This document shows positions 23,313 to 35,310 of a stretch of DNA of 64,000 nucleotides, in pieces. The notes beneath the pieces were generated by a model. It did not search any database. It was not told the DNA's origin and saw only the letters and a list, made by a program, of their open reading frames with translations. Source of the stretch: Salvator merianae (lineage: Eukaryota > Chordata > Lepidosauria > Squamata > Teiidae); the NCBI GenBank assembly GCA_003586115.2, contig QVOM02000112.1:44207487-44271486 (forward strand). Reading direction: 5' to 3'. The translations under genes were made by a program, and so were the position numbers. Position 1 is the first letter of the stretch, and each line of letters starts with the position of its first letter.

Positions 23313-24371
23313 ACAGTGACTAGTTGTATAATCAGAATGAGGACTTCTTTTCCACTGGGATAAAGGCAATGGGGCACCATTAGGACGAAAACAATGCTCT
23401 TAAATATCATATGCTAAAAGCGAAATTGAATTACATTTACATGACTCTTTTCCAATATCAAAACTTTTTCAATAGCTTATGCTGAGAAAGAAATGTAGAT
23501 GTTTGAAGACTTAACTGATTCTTATTACAATTTTTGAGAAACTCATGTTCTCTGGTAGACTATACTGGAAAACACTTATACTGTTGATTTTGTCTGACTA
23601 GTGCAAAGCATAAATAATATAAAACATCTATATGCTGTGAACTGCTAACCAGCCAAGGAAGTAAAGAGGAAGCTTTTTCAACAACAATTCACTCTAGGTC
23701 ACTATTTAGCTTGGAAAATCCCTTTGAAAGGCTAATATTTTCCTCTCTAAGCTGGTTTCCTTTTTTGTTATGACCAGTCTGCATTCAATTAAAATTAATA
23801 AACAACAGCTTGATTGCTATCTAAGGACAACATTAATGACATTCTAGTTGTTATTTTAATACACTCCTTTAGCCTTTGGAACCCCTACCGTTCTTCCATA
23901 CTGGTGGCCAAATTAATTCCTGGCAACCCATCCACGAATGGAGTACCTCAGCTGTCTATAAAGGATTAATCTGCTACCCACAGAGTCCAAAAGTCAGGCA
24001 CTGATGCTGAAAATAATTTGAAGTGCTGTGTCAAGAGGAAAGAGGATAATGGTAGCAATACTTTAAGGAGTTGAGAGCAAGAAAGGTTAGGAAAACCAGG
24101 ACCCTAAGTAAAGAATGGCTTGTTGCATGCAACCTCACTTGTGAAGTACAAAAAAGATCTCACAGGATAATATTGCTTTATCAATTTGCAAAACCTCAAG
24201 AGCCTCTCCAGATCCTTTTAATCAAACCAGCTCTCTAATGTTAAGCTGCTTTTCCACCTTTGCTTCACTCTGAATTAGACATCAAAATAAGCTGCCTAGA
24301 AATAATAATAAAAAAGTCCAGAGCGTTGTAAAGTTATAGCATATCTGAGATGTAAGTTATAAAGTTCATGC
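23313..24371. other. Unassigned AT-rich sequence
   Basis: No gene or repeat was recognised. The segment 23765-23880 is AT-rich, repeat-free to my eye and contains TTAAAATTAATAAACAACAG. It could be tested for conservation, but nothing in the sequence alone proves it. Confidence 0.45.
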
Positions 24372-24555
24372 CTCAGAATTTAGGTTGCCCCTTGCTGATC
24401 TTGTCTGTTCTCAGAAGCTAAACAGGATCAGGCCCAGTTAATTGTTGGGTTGGAGATCACCTATGAATATTAAGTATTAGGCTAGACTAGAAAGCTCAAA
24501 AAGGACAAGAACAATGCATCTGCAAACCATTTCTGTATTGCTGCAAAACAAAGCA
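24372..24555 (+). mobile_element. 5S rRNA-derived SINE
   Basis: The segment 24395-24487 follows vertebrate 5S rRNA order: CTGATCTTGTCTG, TCTCAGAAGCTAAACAGG (internal A box at 24417-24426), ATCAGGCCCAGTTAA, then TTGGGTTGGAGATCACC (C box). It ends with a worn GGTGCTGTAGGC-like end. About 12 percent or more of positions differ from a functional 5S gene. The downstream AATGCATCTGCAAACCATTTCTG resembles the common squamate SINE tail. This fits a SINE with a 5S head rather than a 5S gene. Confidence 0.7.
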
Positions 24556-26939
24556 AACAATGCACAGACTTGTTCAGACACCCCGAGATCAGTCCAACTC
24601 AGCAATACCTCCACTTTATATCTCCAGCACACTGGAAATCTTTCCTCCTTCTCAATACAAAAATATGCCCTTCAGTGTAATGTATGTTCTTATTCCTCCT
24701 TAGGAAGAGAACTGCAAATAAGTCTGCCTGTTACCTTTCTAGGAACTGTATGGTTAGAAATTTTTATTGCATTGTTTTTCTTAACTTTCAACAGAAAGGA
24801 AGCCCAGAGCATCAAGAGCTGGTAGAGGAGGAAAAAAGTCAGTGTTTCATATGAAACTCCAGACGGAAGTGATGTGAAGCAAGCAAGCAAAACACTGGCC
24901 AAGAAACAAAAATGGGAGCCAAAGAACTATAGGTTGGAGACTGATCTGGAAAGAAACCACCCTACCCTTTATTTCCCAAGTGCTGGCTGACATGGAAAAT
25001 GTTATAGCTCAGCAAATCCTGCCTCCAGGTTGGTCAGGCTGTGGAAGAACAGACACAGCACATCAGTATGTACACAAAAACATTAGCCACAGTGACTTCA
25101 TTTTCTTCCACCCCTATCCAAAAAAGGCAAGATACCCTTGACCAAGTATCTACATGTCTGCAAATTGTTTAGTCACTAGTGCTTATGCAAGTCACAAGTC
25201 TAATACTGTCTGGGTGCTAACTAAAGAGCAGCTCAGTCCAGAGCTAAAATTCTAGCTGTGTCTCCATGCCAAAATGGAGTGGCTTCCCAATGGACATGTG
25301 CAGGAGGCACCACAATCACTGCTGTCTCCACTTCTGAGCATGGAGACACAATTCTTAATGACAACCATGGCGATTCTATTGAGGGCAGCAAAATCATGGC
25401 CTGTTGAATATTGCTCCTTGATTGGCGATTGTACCAGGAAATGGGGCAACCAGATTGATGCAACATACTTTCTGCCACCTCAAATGGAAATGTGGTGGCA
25501 GAAGGCACATTACCAGGTGCCTCAAAGATAAGTGGAGATGCAGCCACCGCCTAAGAAAAAACAGCCCTCATCAAGGTAGCTTAATAACCATACAGCTAAA
25601 CTGTGAGCTATTGAAGCACTCTGTAGATGGACCAGTTGTGTAGTCCCTCTTTATAGCAATACTATACCATGCAGTTGGGGTAGACTATATAGATAGCTCT
25701 TTTCTGGCCATCAAGAAAAGTGGCGACCATCTTGGTTTCCACTAGAGGATGTGGCTCTTCATATTCCATTCAAATTCCAATATTAAAGAAGATGCCCATG
25801 TGTTTGACTTTCCTGAAGCACTTCCAGAAGAAGTATTTAGCCTCCCATCAGAGCATGCAAGTTTCTGGATCCTGCTTTGATCCCTTGACTAAGCAAAGAG
25901 GGCAACCCAGTCACTCTGACTTTGCTGAAGCAGAGAGGGCACTGCACTGGGTGTAGCTCTGCCAAGATTAGTCTTCTTTCCCCGGTAGAAAGCTCAAACA
26001 ATCTGCACCTCATTCCCAGCTGCTCTCCATCCCAGCTCCTTCCATCCTAACTTTGTTCCACAGATAAACTTTTGCTGCCAGACTACTCCAGCCTCAGACA
26101 GGTACCTCTAGCCTCTCCTTTTTCTTTACTATCCTTCAGTTCTGATAAGCTTCTAATTGCCTTATATTGAACATTGAGATCTGAGTTGAAGTGCAGTTTG
26201 CTTCTTCCTTTCCCTCTCCCTGCATGCTCCATGTAGCTTTTGAAAAGGAAGCTTTGTTATACATTGTTGCAGACTTTCCCCATCTCTCTGCATGCTGTGC
26301 ATTTCATTGTATGCGCGCAAGAGAAAGGTTGTTGCTTTGAAAGTGTCACTGTGGCATATTTCTCCCCTTTCACTGCATGCTTTGCACTGTGGAAGAGGTA
26401 GCTCTGACTGTTCTTAATTCTTCAATTGCTATGGCTCATTTAATGCATAAAGTGGATTGCTCTGCTGCTGATTTCCCTAGCAAAATGCTTCTTTAATAGT
26501 ATGCCCTCTGCCCTCCTAATCTTTATTATTGTTTGGGAAAAAGGAAATGTGCTATTGCCCTTTCCCTTGGTCTCAAATCATCAGTCTAGTCAACACTTTA
26601 CAGCCTTTGTTTTAAGGTCATGTTCAACAGCTGGGCTGCCCATGGGCATTTGCAGTATGCTATAGGATATCCTGTAACATTGTTATTCTTATTCAACAAG
26701 ATTAGCTAATGCGTGATTCTCCAGGAGTAACTGAACTACAACTTCAGTCACTGAGTCTCAGCTAACACTTCATTTCAAGCAGGTCTAGTGAGAGCTCAAA
26801 AACAGGGAGAGCAAACAGGAGTTTGGCAGAGTACAGTGCAGAACTTCTGTGTTTCTGGAGAGAGTGTTTGGCAGTTTGTATGTAAGGCTGTTTGGGTGCC
26901 TTGGGCTACATTCACTTGTCACAAGAAAAAAATCAGCTC
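24556..26939. other. Unassigned sequence with scattered TIR-like scraps
   Basis: No gene was recognised. A region at 25205-25555 has GTGTCTCCATGCCAAAATGG and ATAAGTGGAGATGCAGCC, reminiscent of the element at 27606, but I cannot define two ends. The remainder is unassigned. Confidence 0.4.
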
Positions 26940-27562
26940 AGAAGAACCTCAGAGACAGTAGTGTATGGTGCTTGTGTTTTCATCTCATCTTTGATCCACC
27001 TTTTCTAAGTAGGGTCTTTCTTCATTTACCATTCAAGATCCAGAACAGGTGATCTGGAACAAAGCAATTCATCCTAAGGTTGGGACATATTTCTCTGGGC
27101 TGGAACAATGCTGTCTACATAGTGATGGCTGATCCAGACGAGCCCCTGTGCCAGCCCTAAAACTCACATGAGCTTTGGACTGACTTCCATGAGCTCTGAT
27201 GGCCAGGAACAAAAGTTCCTGGCTTTAGAACCCCTAGGGACTCATTTTGGTGGTGCAATAAGGTGTTCACTGAAATGTGTCCCCTTATAAACTGGAACAC
27301 AGATACATGCATCTTCTGCATGCCTCCATGATCTGGATTAGGCCCCACTAGTACGCTGGTGAATCTGATACATCAGGTCCACCAGAAGTCTGGATCAGGA
27401 GCTTTCCTGATTCAGATCATGCTCAATCCTGTGCAGACCATACTAACTGGAGGGTGTGAATGTGTGCTATAATCTACACTATAAAGTAGAAGGGTGACCC
27501 TAAGTGCAGTTGCTAGGCCCCATGAGTGGAAAGAGGCAGACTGATGTTTTGAATGATCTCAC
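26940..27562 (+). repeat. Repeat D, copy 1, split by an F element
   Basis: 26953-27007 (CCTCAGAGACAGTAGTG, then GATCCACCTTTTCTA) and 27518-27562 (CATGAGTGGAAAGAGG, then CAGACTGATG, then CTCACTTCAGAACC) match a continuous segment at 57293-57418. The intervening 0.5 kb is absent from the other copy. The family is unclassified and could be an LTR or an old SINE/LINE scrap. Confidence 0.55.
27012..27500. mobile_element. F-family TIR element inside repeat D
   Basis: It starts GGGTCTTTCTTCATTTACC and ends near AAGTAGAAGGGTGACCC. The interior has CCTAAGGTTGGGACAT, GGCTGGAACAATGCTG, TGGCCAGGAACAAAAG and TCCTGATTCAGATCATG blocks shared with other F copies. Its exact target duplication is blurred. Confidence 0.55.
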
Positions 27563-27605
27563 TTCAGAACCATTTTTTTTTAACTTAATTTGTTTGTTTG
27601 GAACT

Positions 27606-27903
27606 CAGGCCACATTTCCACTTACCATAGTAGACTCATGTTAAAGCACCTGCTGCTGTTGCATATTCATTTGTAGCACCAGCATTAGGCACCTCACAAC
27701 AATTGTGTCCTCCCATTTCTGAGTGTGATCTCTATTGGAGATATCATTCTTGCAGGACACATTTCATATCCTGAACTACTACTGAAAATGATGCCTCTGC
27801 ATTCTAAAATGGAGGCACAGAGGTGTCTTTTTCAGCAACAGATTGCAATACCTCCCTCATGTGCCTGCAGTGGGGCTGCTTCACCAGGTAAATGGAAACC
27901 TGG
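27606..27903. mobile_element. TIR element starting CAGG
   Basis: CAGGCCACATTTCCACTTACC at the left (27606) pairs imperfectly with ACCAGGTAAATGGAAACCTGG at the right. These ends differ from the GGGCC ends of the other families and are closer to hAT-like CAGG ends. No flanking duplication could be fixed. It is non-coding. Confidence 0.4.
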
Positions 27904-29074
27904 CTTCTATGACCAGCACAAGCTCTGAAGGGGAGGGATGTGCAGCTACAATTAGAGCGTGGAGATACATTTCAAAGCTGGAAACAGGCAGACCAATGCG
28001 ACTCTGCATTCCATTTCAGGACAGCAGGTCTCTTAATTACTCATGAACAGAGCAAATGAACAGTGAGATGAAGGAGGAGTATTGCAGGGGAAGTTTGGAA
28101 AGGGAGGTCAAGGTCCTCTATTCATTTCAAATCCCTTCCCCCAGTGATTTTTAATTTTAATTTCTTTAATCTAGTATCAAAATCCAAATAGATATGCAGG
28201 TAGAAAGCCAATCTGGGTGTGGGGTCTATCCAGTTCTCTGTACCAAGTACAGCAAGTATAATCTGCCGTCTTGACAATGCTGATGAAGAGGTGGAGTGGG
28301 GTGGGGTGAAGCTGATACAGAGCTGATGGTGAAAGCAGTGGACAGATTTGAGGAAGTGTGCAGAATCTGCTAAGACAACAAAAGCAAAAGGTTTTGAAAG
28401 CAGACTGGGGTGGTCGAGGTGCATTGGAAAATGGATGAAAATCTGCAAAGGCATCCGAGATACCTACTATTTAATAATCTGTTTAAAAAGGTGTATATCA
28501 TCTCAGTACATTTTGAATCATCAAGCAGGTACTGATCTATACATTTTACTTATTATGAATAACCAGACGGCACAATATTAACTGTGATTATCAAGGAATG
28601 ATTGTATTTCGGTATTCTCTAAGATATTTAAAGAGGAACCTTAAAAACAAAACAAAGGCTTTCATAGGGCCACACTGATTACACAGATCTACTAAGAAAG
28701 GGCAAAGATTGACACATTAGATCTGTGAAGACTTGATTATTATGATGGCAAATTATTAAGACAAAAGTCTGTTAGTTCAAGTCTAATGAGACATTACTGC
28801 ACATACTATGATGAATGCTAAATGATTTTTGTGCAGGTCTATGGCACATCAAACTGATGGCAAAATGAGGTTAATGCAAGCTTACTGAGTTGACATTATA
28901 AATGTCAAGATCATCACAAAATGGTACTGCAAGAGTAGAATGCTTTAAAGGCAGAGAAATAATTACAAAAAAATATGTTAGGTATATAGATGAATCTTAA
29001 CTATGTCAAAAGTAAAAACAATGCAAATTAAAGATCAGCCATTAAAGGTGTTCATGAACCCTGCATCTATATCT
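27904..29074. other. Unassigned sequence
   Basis: No gene or repeat family was recognised. A G-rich GGAGTGGGGTGGGGTG run lies at 28293-28308. The 110-codon minus frame at 28122-28454 has no recognisable motif. Confidence 0.45.
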
Positions 29075-29292
29075 TCCAATGCTCTGTTGTTGTTGAGTAT
29101 GTCTGAGTCATGGCCAACTCTTGGTTAACTGCATGGACACCTCCATGGGCACCTCAGTGCTGATTTCCAGGTAGAGACACAGAAGTCATTTGCCATTGCC
29201 TAGTTCTGGAGAAAGGCTGGGGATTGAACTGGCAACCCTCTGCTTTCCAGGCAGCTTGCTTTACCTCTGAAATACAGCCATTCCCTCCCAGT
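29075..29292 (-). mobile_element. tRNA-headed SINE with BovB-like tail
   Basis: On the minus strand the head has a tRNA-like B box, GGGTTGCCAGTTCAATCCCC (from 29238). A middle segment with AGGCAATGGCAAATGACTTC follows, and the tail ends AGTTGGCCATGACTCAG...ACTCAACAACAAC. The tail is like the 3' end of RTE-BovB LINEs (GACTGAGCGACTAAACAACAACA in the family). That is the expected arrangement of squamate SINEs mobilised by BovB. The head is too diverged to be a tRNA gene. Confidence 0.7.
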
Positions 29293-29642
29293 ACTCTAAC
29301 ACAGATTAAAACTGAGTGATGCAGTTAAATTAGATAAAATTACCTTGCTTATTTTAAGTGTTCTTAGAGAATATTAAGGCAGCCAGATAAGCTTCAATTT
29401 CTAGTGTGCATTTTACCAGCACAGGATACTATGCATGATAAGGAAGTTCTAGCATGAATTTTTGCTATCACAGGGCTAGTTATTATCGAATCGTTGAAAC
29501 AGAATGACATAATGTATGTGTAGTAGTCTGGTCATGAAAAATAATTTGTTCATTGCATTTACAGTCCACCTTTCTTCAAAGGCATTTAAGGTAGACCACT
29601 GATTTCATCTTCTCAATGTTGTGGTAGCTTAGATAAGACACT

Positions 29643-30106
29643 GGGCCATTTGCACTTGCTGCTAGCATGCATCAAGAATGCTTGCTAGTCAAGTGCATCT
29701 GCACCTTGCAGAGGCCTGAGTGTCCAGGAGTGGGCTACAGCCATTCCCAATTGCTACTTCCTGTGGAGCACTAATTAGTGCTCCACAACCTTTCCAGGAG
29801 GTGATTGTCACCTCCTGGTAAGGTGCACTCACACTTACCTGGCAATTCAGCATCCAGGCTGGTGTGATGGACTGATTGTGCCTGCGTGATCACCTGACTG
29901 CTCATGTGTAGGCCTGTGCACTGCACGGGCCTGCCAGTTGCCATGGCAGCAGCCAGACACTTCCTGGCTGCTGCCATTGTACCAGTAGCCTGCTTCAGGT
30001 AAGTAATTAAGAGACTGCAGTGTGGATAGTGTCTGCACTGTGGGGTCTGTTCCACCTTAGAATGGGACAATTATCCCATTCTAAGGTGGAAAGTGCAAAA
30101 AGGCCC
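29643..30106 (-). mobile_element. M1 TIR element with ACT target duplication
   Basis: The ends are GGGCCATTTGCACTTGCT and AAAGTGCAAAAAGGCCC, with ACT directly outside both (29640-29642 and 30107-30109). It contains a perfect 24-bp palindrome at 29763-29786 (GTGGAGCACTAA plus its complement). This is the same core as in the copy at 18134 but in opposite orientation. The right end carries CCCATTCTAAGGTGG twice as an inverted pair. There is no conserved frame. Confidence 0.8.
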
Positions 30107-30129
30107 ACTGTAACTGGACCCTTCATGGC

Positions 30130-30198
30130 TGAAAGGGAATCTGACCACTGGTCTCTGTTGAACATCCTAATCACTACATTATGCTGGCTCTTACCTCA
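30130..30198 (-). mobile_element. tRNA-derived SINE head fragment
   Basis: Read on the minus strand, AAGAGCCAGCATAATGTAGT leads into GATTAGGATGTTCAAC. It then continues towards a worn GATTCCC, matching the widespread squamate SINE head (AGAGCCAGTGTGGTGTAGTG in the family). Only the tRNA-like part remains. Confidence 0.6.
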
Positions 30199-31558
30199 TA
30201 CTTATTACTCCATTTAGTTGAGTTGTGGTGGCCACTTAATGGAATATTGCACAATAGTTTCAGCTTAGTATACTGTATGTGGAATTATAATTGAAAATAG
30301 CATCTTGTTTTTGAATGTTTTCCCATTAGCAATTATATACTGTGTACAAGAAAAATGAGAGGATCAGATGGAACACATAATGCAGCAATATACTTTCCAA
30401 TGCTCATTACCAATCAATTAATTTAACATTACCATAGTCTGTTGGCCTGCATCCAAAACCTTGCTGAAAACTGCAATGCTCATCTCAAAAAAAGGTTATC
30501 AAGAATCATTGTAGAGGAAGTATTTGTTTCCGAAAAGAACATAATTTGTACAGTTTAATGGATTCTGACAAAATCCAGACCAAGAAAGTAAGGCTGTGAT
30601 CAAATAAGCTTAGAAAAGTGCCAGGCATCTGCTCCTGTAACAGTTGTCATCCACACTCTGCCACAGAGCCACAGAAAGGATGGGAGGGGGAAATGCAGGA
30701 TTTTGCAGTCTCTGTGTACTTTGGCAGTGCTTCCTTCCTTTTCAGGCATCCGTGGGATGTCCTTTACTGACATGGCCATGGAGTGATTGACTGTATTTGC
30801 AGTCATAAAGCATGCCACACAGCCATAAAATGCTACTCCAGCACTGCAGTAGCAATGGGGCAGTGTGACTAGCCCAGGAGAAGCCCATGGCTTCAGTAAT
30901 AGGTCACCACTTTTTCCACCTGCCCATAAGATCAATATCAATTGCTTTGAGATTAAGTACCACTGGAAATAGCAACATTAAATTATGGATTAAAGCCCAT
31001 CAACTAGGGATCTATGAAATTCATCTTGTTCTCAACTTTGAGCCTGACTTTCTTTTCATCCATTTTCTTTCACTTTATTGGCACAGTGAATCATGACAAC
31101 ATAATTATTAGCTCTATTTTTAAATTCAAATTAATTATGTTATATGTCACTTTACTTACCTGGTAATATTAGCGCTTAGATTATTTACTTAACAGGAAAC
31201 GGACTGAGTAGAGTTTATACATATTCTACAATGGGGGCATGGAAGCAGAGCTGATGCCCAAAAAAGCACTGCCTCTTTAAAGTTATCCATTTCCTCAAGG
31301 GCAAGTAATGTCTGGTGATTGACAGTTTGCTAAAAAATGAGACAATACTGCCAGTGCACAGAACAGTGCATACACTCTGGCTCCCAACCTTTCTCACTCT
31401 TTTTGATTGCACATGTATTCCCCAATCAGGGCAATTATAATATCTCCTTTTATCTGTCACTCTAGATTTTTCCCTTTTAGCTTTAGCCACAACTTCTTCT
31501 GAGCATGGCAGACTTTATTGTTGAATTCCCTATGGCAGTTATGATTAAGATTTACACC
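30199..31558. other. Unassigned AT-rich sequence
   Basis: No gene or classifiable repeat was seen. 31090-31200 is a low-complexity AT-rich patch. Confidence 0.45.
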
Positions 31559-31715
31559 GGGTGATTCCACACAGGCTGGAATACTGGACAAGCAAGCACA
31601 CTAGGAACCTCCCTTCTGCATGATGGCGTGGTCTAATGAAGGTCACTTCAATGTGTGGAAAGGAGGCTCCTGGTACACTTGCTGGTGCAGTATACGGGCC
31701 AGTGCAGACTCACCC
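31559..31715. mobile_element. Short TIR element
   Basis: GGGTGATTCCACACAGGCTGG at the left pairs with GGGCCAGTGCAGACTCACCC at the right. It has interior AGGAACCTCCCTTCTGC and its inverted partner GGAAAGGAGGCTCCTGG, so the element is partly self-complementary. It is about 157 bp and non-coding. Confidence 0.5.
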
Positions 31716-32060
31716 ACAGAGAAGTCCTTGTGTTATAGATTCTGTTAGATCCAACTCTGATCTGAAAAAAGATCTGTTAAATAATTTTACTTTAGTAATA
31801 AAACTATGATATACAAATGCATAACAACAATGAAAATAAAATATACAGCTCTAAAATATATGTCCATATATAAGTAAAACAACATCTGGATGTCAAGTTA
31901 ATAAGGCAAAGAAGGAAGATTTGTGATTTTACTTCATTTTCTGGCTCAGAATAGTTTTGGGTACTGTAACAGACTCTGTGCAAAATGGAGGTATCTCCGG
32001 TTTGTTTGAAAGACTCCTTTGAGAAGATGATTTTTACTGTTTTGTTTTAATGATACCCAA

Positions 32061-32600
32061 GGGCCTTTTCACACTTTTCAATAGTGAGTATGCAGACACT
32101 CACTAGTGAAGTGTGTCTGCACCGTGTGGAGGCTCTCGTGATCAGAAGCAGGCTACGGCTGCTCCAAATTGCTATCTGTAGAGCACAAAATCATGCTCAA
32201 CAGCTGTACCGGGAACAGTTGGACTGCACAGCATGATGTCGTGTGGCGTGGTGCAGCTAAGGCTGCGCAGTCGTGCTACATTCCCAGTCACCATGGCAAC
32301 GGCCGGAAGTTTCTCTGGCTTCTGTCATGGTTCAGTGAACTTGCACTGTGAATGCTGGCAGGCACATCCGTTTTTCAGATTACCGGGGAACCCACTTCAG
32401 TGGTGCACCAAAGTGTACTACCAAAATGCACCCGTGGGGGCTTTGAGGCTATAAACATTTGGCCTTAGGCATTTGGAGCCCTTGAAGGCTGGCAGCAAAG
32501 CCTGTGCAAGCTTTGAGGCCAGCATGGGGGCTGATTTGGACCAGCACGGTCATGCAAACGGTGCTGTTCCAGACCACTGTGTGTTGTGATCTGGATCTGC
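32061..32600 (-). mobile_element. Composite M1/F TIR element
   Basis: The left end GGGCCTTTTCACACTTTTC is followed by M1 blocks (CACTCACTAGTGAAGTGTG, CAGTCACCATGGCAACGG-like). From about 32360 F-type blocks take over (CACTTCAGTGGTGCACC, CAGACCACTGTGTG). The right TIR is unclear; GTGAAAACTGTACAGACCC near 32834 may be it. The mixture suggests recombination between, or insertion of one family into, another. Confidence 0.5.
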
Positions 32601-32839
32601 AGCGCTGGAGAACTTACAACAGAATTGAATGTTGTCACTATATGGAACTTATTGGGTCAGAGCCAGCCACTGATGAAGGCTTCATAGTCAAAATGCATTT
32701 GGCCTCATAGTTCAACACATCAACCCCTCACATGACTACAGGAAGATTGAGTTGATTTACAACACTAGCTATCATTAAAATGATGGGATGTGCTTATCTA
32801 CTTTTCAATGCAATGTGAAAACTGTACAGACCCTGCTGT

Positions 32840-33697
32840 CTAATGACGCACCTGATATGGTCCAAAGGGATTGCGTAGGGGCTGCCTTATCATCAGATGC
32901 CATTATTTCCTAACAAAGCAGACCTAAACACGCAAATGATTATTTGAGACTTTATGACAAGAAATAATTGTTAAAACGGTTATTTTATTAATTATTGTAA
33001 GGCAAAAGATAAGAAAACTAACAACATAACATAAATGCAAACTTTTTTCAACCTACAGACAGTTGTTAATAGGGTAAATAAATAAAGTACATTTTTCCAT
33101 TCCTAAAATAGTAAAGTTTACCACTGTTGGCCTACATATAGTGATTAAATAATTTATTTCTAAAGATCTATTATAGTCTTAGATTAAAGACCAAAACTCT
33201 TGAGATTATCCAGTCTTCCTATGGTGAGTTCCATATTGAGAAAAAAAGACACTTAAGAACAGATTCCATTTTATTTAACTTACCCCTCAATAACTTAAAC
33301 TTTGCTTTGTCTAGAATTGGGATTCCCAATACGTATTCTGTCAGTGCACATGTTCTCACCAAGACCTTCTGCAATGCCCACGAGAGAACATGAACTACTG
33401 AAAAATGGTTAGCTGGGCAATTTCCCATCTGCTTTCCACAATAAAAGTTGTTCTTCTCTACCCCCATGCATGGAGTTTAAAGCAATTCCCTTTTCAGAAT
33501 TAAAGAGAGATGATGAGCAAATTGCTCTTTTGAAAATCCAGCTTTTATGCTTTTTCCATGCCTTATGTTTCTGGACAGGCACGCACAGCACTTTCCCAAA
33601 AGTGCATAGGTCTCCACTAGTTATTTTTCATATTCTTATACTCTTATTTCTTATGTTGTTATTGCAGTCCATGATAAACTAATATTCTCATCCTGCA
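32840..33697. other. Unassigned AT-rich sequence
   Basis: No gene or repeat was recognised. Confidence 0.45.
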
Positions 33698-33700
33698 TAA

Positions 33701-34258
33701 GGCCCTCTCTCCACTAACCTGTTTTCAGTTGGGATGAGTGGGTCTGGAATACCCTTGCCCACTGTTCCCTACCATGGAATGGCATGAGCAGGATCAGTGC
33801 CATCTGCATGACGGTGCTAATCCTGAACAGTCCGCACCGCAATGATACAGCCTCGAAGCGTGTGTGTGCAATTTGAGGCCAAATATGGAGGCCTCCAAGG
33901 GCGAGGAATATAGGTTCCTTGCAATGGGAGCCTCTGGGGGCAGCATTTCAGGTTGTGATTCAACATTCCACTGAAATTGCTCCCCCTAGTCCCAAACATG
34001 GAGACATACCTCTACATGGAATGCCTCTTTGTTTGGAATTATGGCCTGCTGGTCCACCCAGTTGTCATGATTAATTGTGATTACTAGTACTCCTGATCAG
34101 CAGCCTTTCGACTGGGATTATCCTCCAATTGAAAGCAGACAGATCTTTCAAGTGGGGTGTATTGCTAGACAGATCTATATTAATGTGCAGATATACATGG
34201 ACTAGAATCTTACTATGTGGGTCTTTAATCCTGATTAAGGTCTTGTGCAGAGAGGGCT
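33701..34258. mobile_element. F-family TIR element with TAA target duplication
   Basis: The ends are GGCCCTCTCTCCACTAAC and TTGTGCAGAGAGGGCT. TAA lies outside both (33698-33700 and 34259-34261). Interior blocks include GCCTCCAAGGGCGAGGAA and TCCTGATTAAGG. It is non-coding. Confidence 0.7.
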
Positions 34259-34261
34259 TAA

Positions 34262-34997
34262 GACAGCTTCTGCCAAAGGTTAGAAGATTATCTGAAATTC
34301 CCTTCACAATTCAACATTAAGTTTTAGATGGTCCTTAAACTATCAGCCTTGCTATACAAGGTCACAGGCACCTATGTGTCTTAAAAACCTATAATTTTAG
34401 GCAGTTTTACATATGTCAAGAACAGATGTAAAATTGCACAGTCTATTTGCTTCAGCTGCTGCACCTGTCATATTCAACCTTCCGACAATTATACTAGCAA
34501 GCATGAAACATGACTGAAATAATCCTTCAAACTGGGTAGGTAGTATGTAACCTTTACACTGCAAATAAATGATTTCTATCCTTCCACAAGAAGAAAGAAA
34601 GAACAAAAATGGCATATTCTTGGTAATGTATTGTGTTTTGGACAAGTTACTTATATTATTGAAAATGTGATGATTTAAAAATAGATCTTCCTAAATGGTG
34701 GCAATCCAAGCAAAACAAAAAGACTAAGTAGGAAAAGCAAAATCCATGCTGAAACCATTGCCAAACTGCAGATGTTTATCCTGATAACAAAAAGGACATG
34801 ATTATGGAAACATCTAGTGGATGGAAAATATTTTGTAAAGTAAGCAATGTTTTTATTAATTTATCAGCCCTAGACTCTAAATTCCTAGGATGGGTTCCAA
34901 CAAATAAACATATAAAAAGAGAGTTAAAATCAGTATAAGACTAAAATGAAAATATTACAATTGTCACACTGCAGTGCCAAGAAAGGGATGGTAGACT
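34262..34997. other. Unassigned sequence
   Basis: AT-rich; no gene or repeat recognised. Confidence 0.45.
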
Positions 34998-35310
34998 GAC
35001 CCTTTTGTCAAAGGGCTGATAAAGGCCTGATTGTCATGGCGGTGGTCACGCAACATCTGATGCACGGCCAATCATTGCCATGGTGATCTGGATGTGGTAT
35101 GCTACTGCACAGCCGCGCTGCCATGCCCACTCACAGCATTCACACCTGGAAAAGGGTGTAAACGCTGCTGATTGGGGAGCTCAGTAGCCGCTCCTGTTCA
35201 AGTTGCCCACAGCCAGTAACATCTGGGAGCAGCTGTAGGCACCCTGGACATGGACGGGCCCATCTTGTGAGTGTCTGATTGCTTATTAGCAGGTGAGTGC
35301 AAACAGGCCC
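34998..35310 (+). mobile_element. M1 TIR element, left end worn
   Basis: The right end GAGTGCAAACAGGCCC is clear. The interior has CATTGCCATGGTGATCTGG, ACACCTGGAAAAGGGTG and CTCCTGTTCAAG blocks in M1 order. The left TIR cannot be recognised, so the start is approximate. Confidence 0.55.

Noticed and set aside
24372..24490. Functional 5S rRNA gene
   Set aside because: There are many changes in conserved 5S positions, no tandem array, and a SINE-like tail follows.
29180..29292. tRNA gene on the minus strand
   Set aside because: Only the B-box region is tRNA-like; the rest matches a BovB-tailed SINE.
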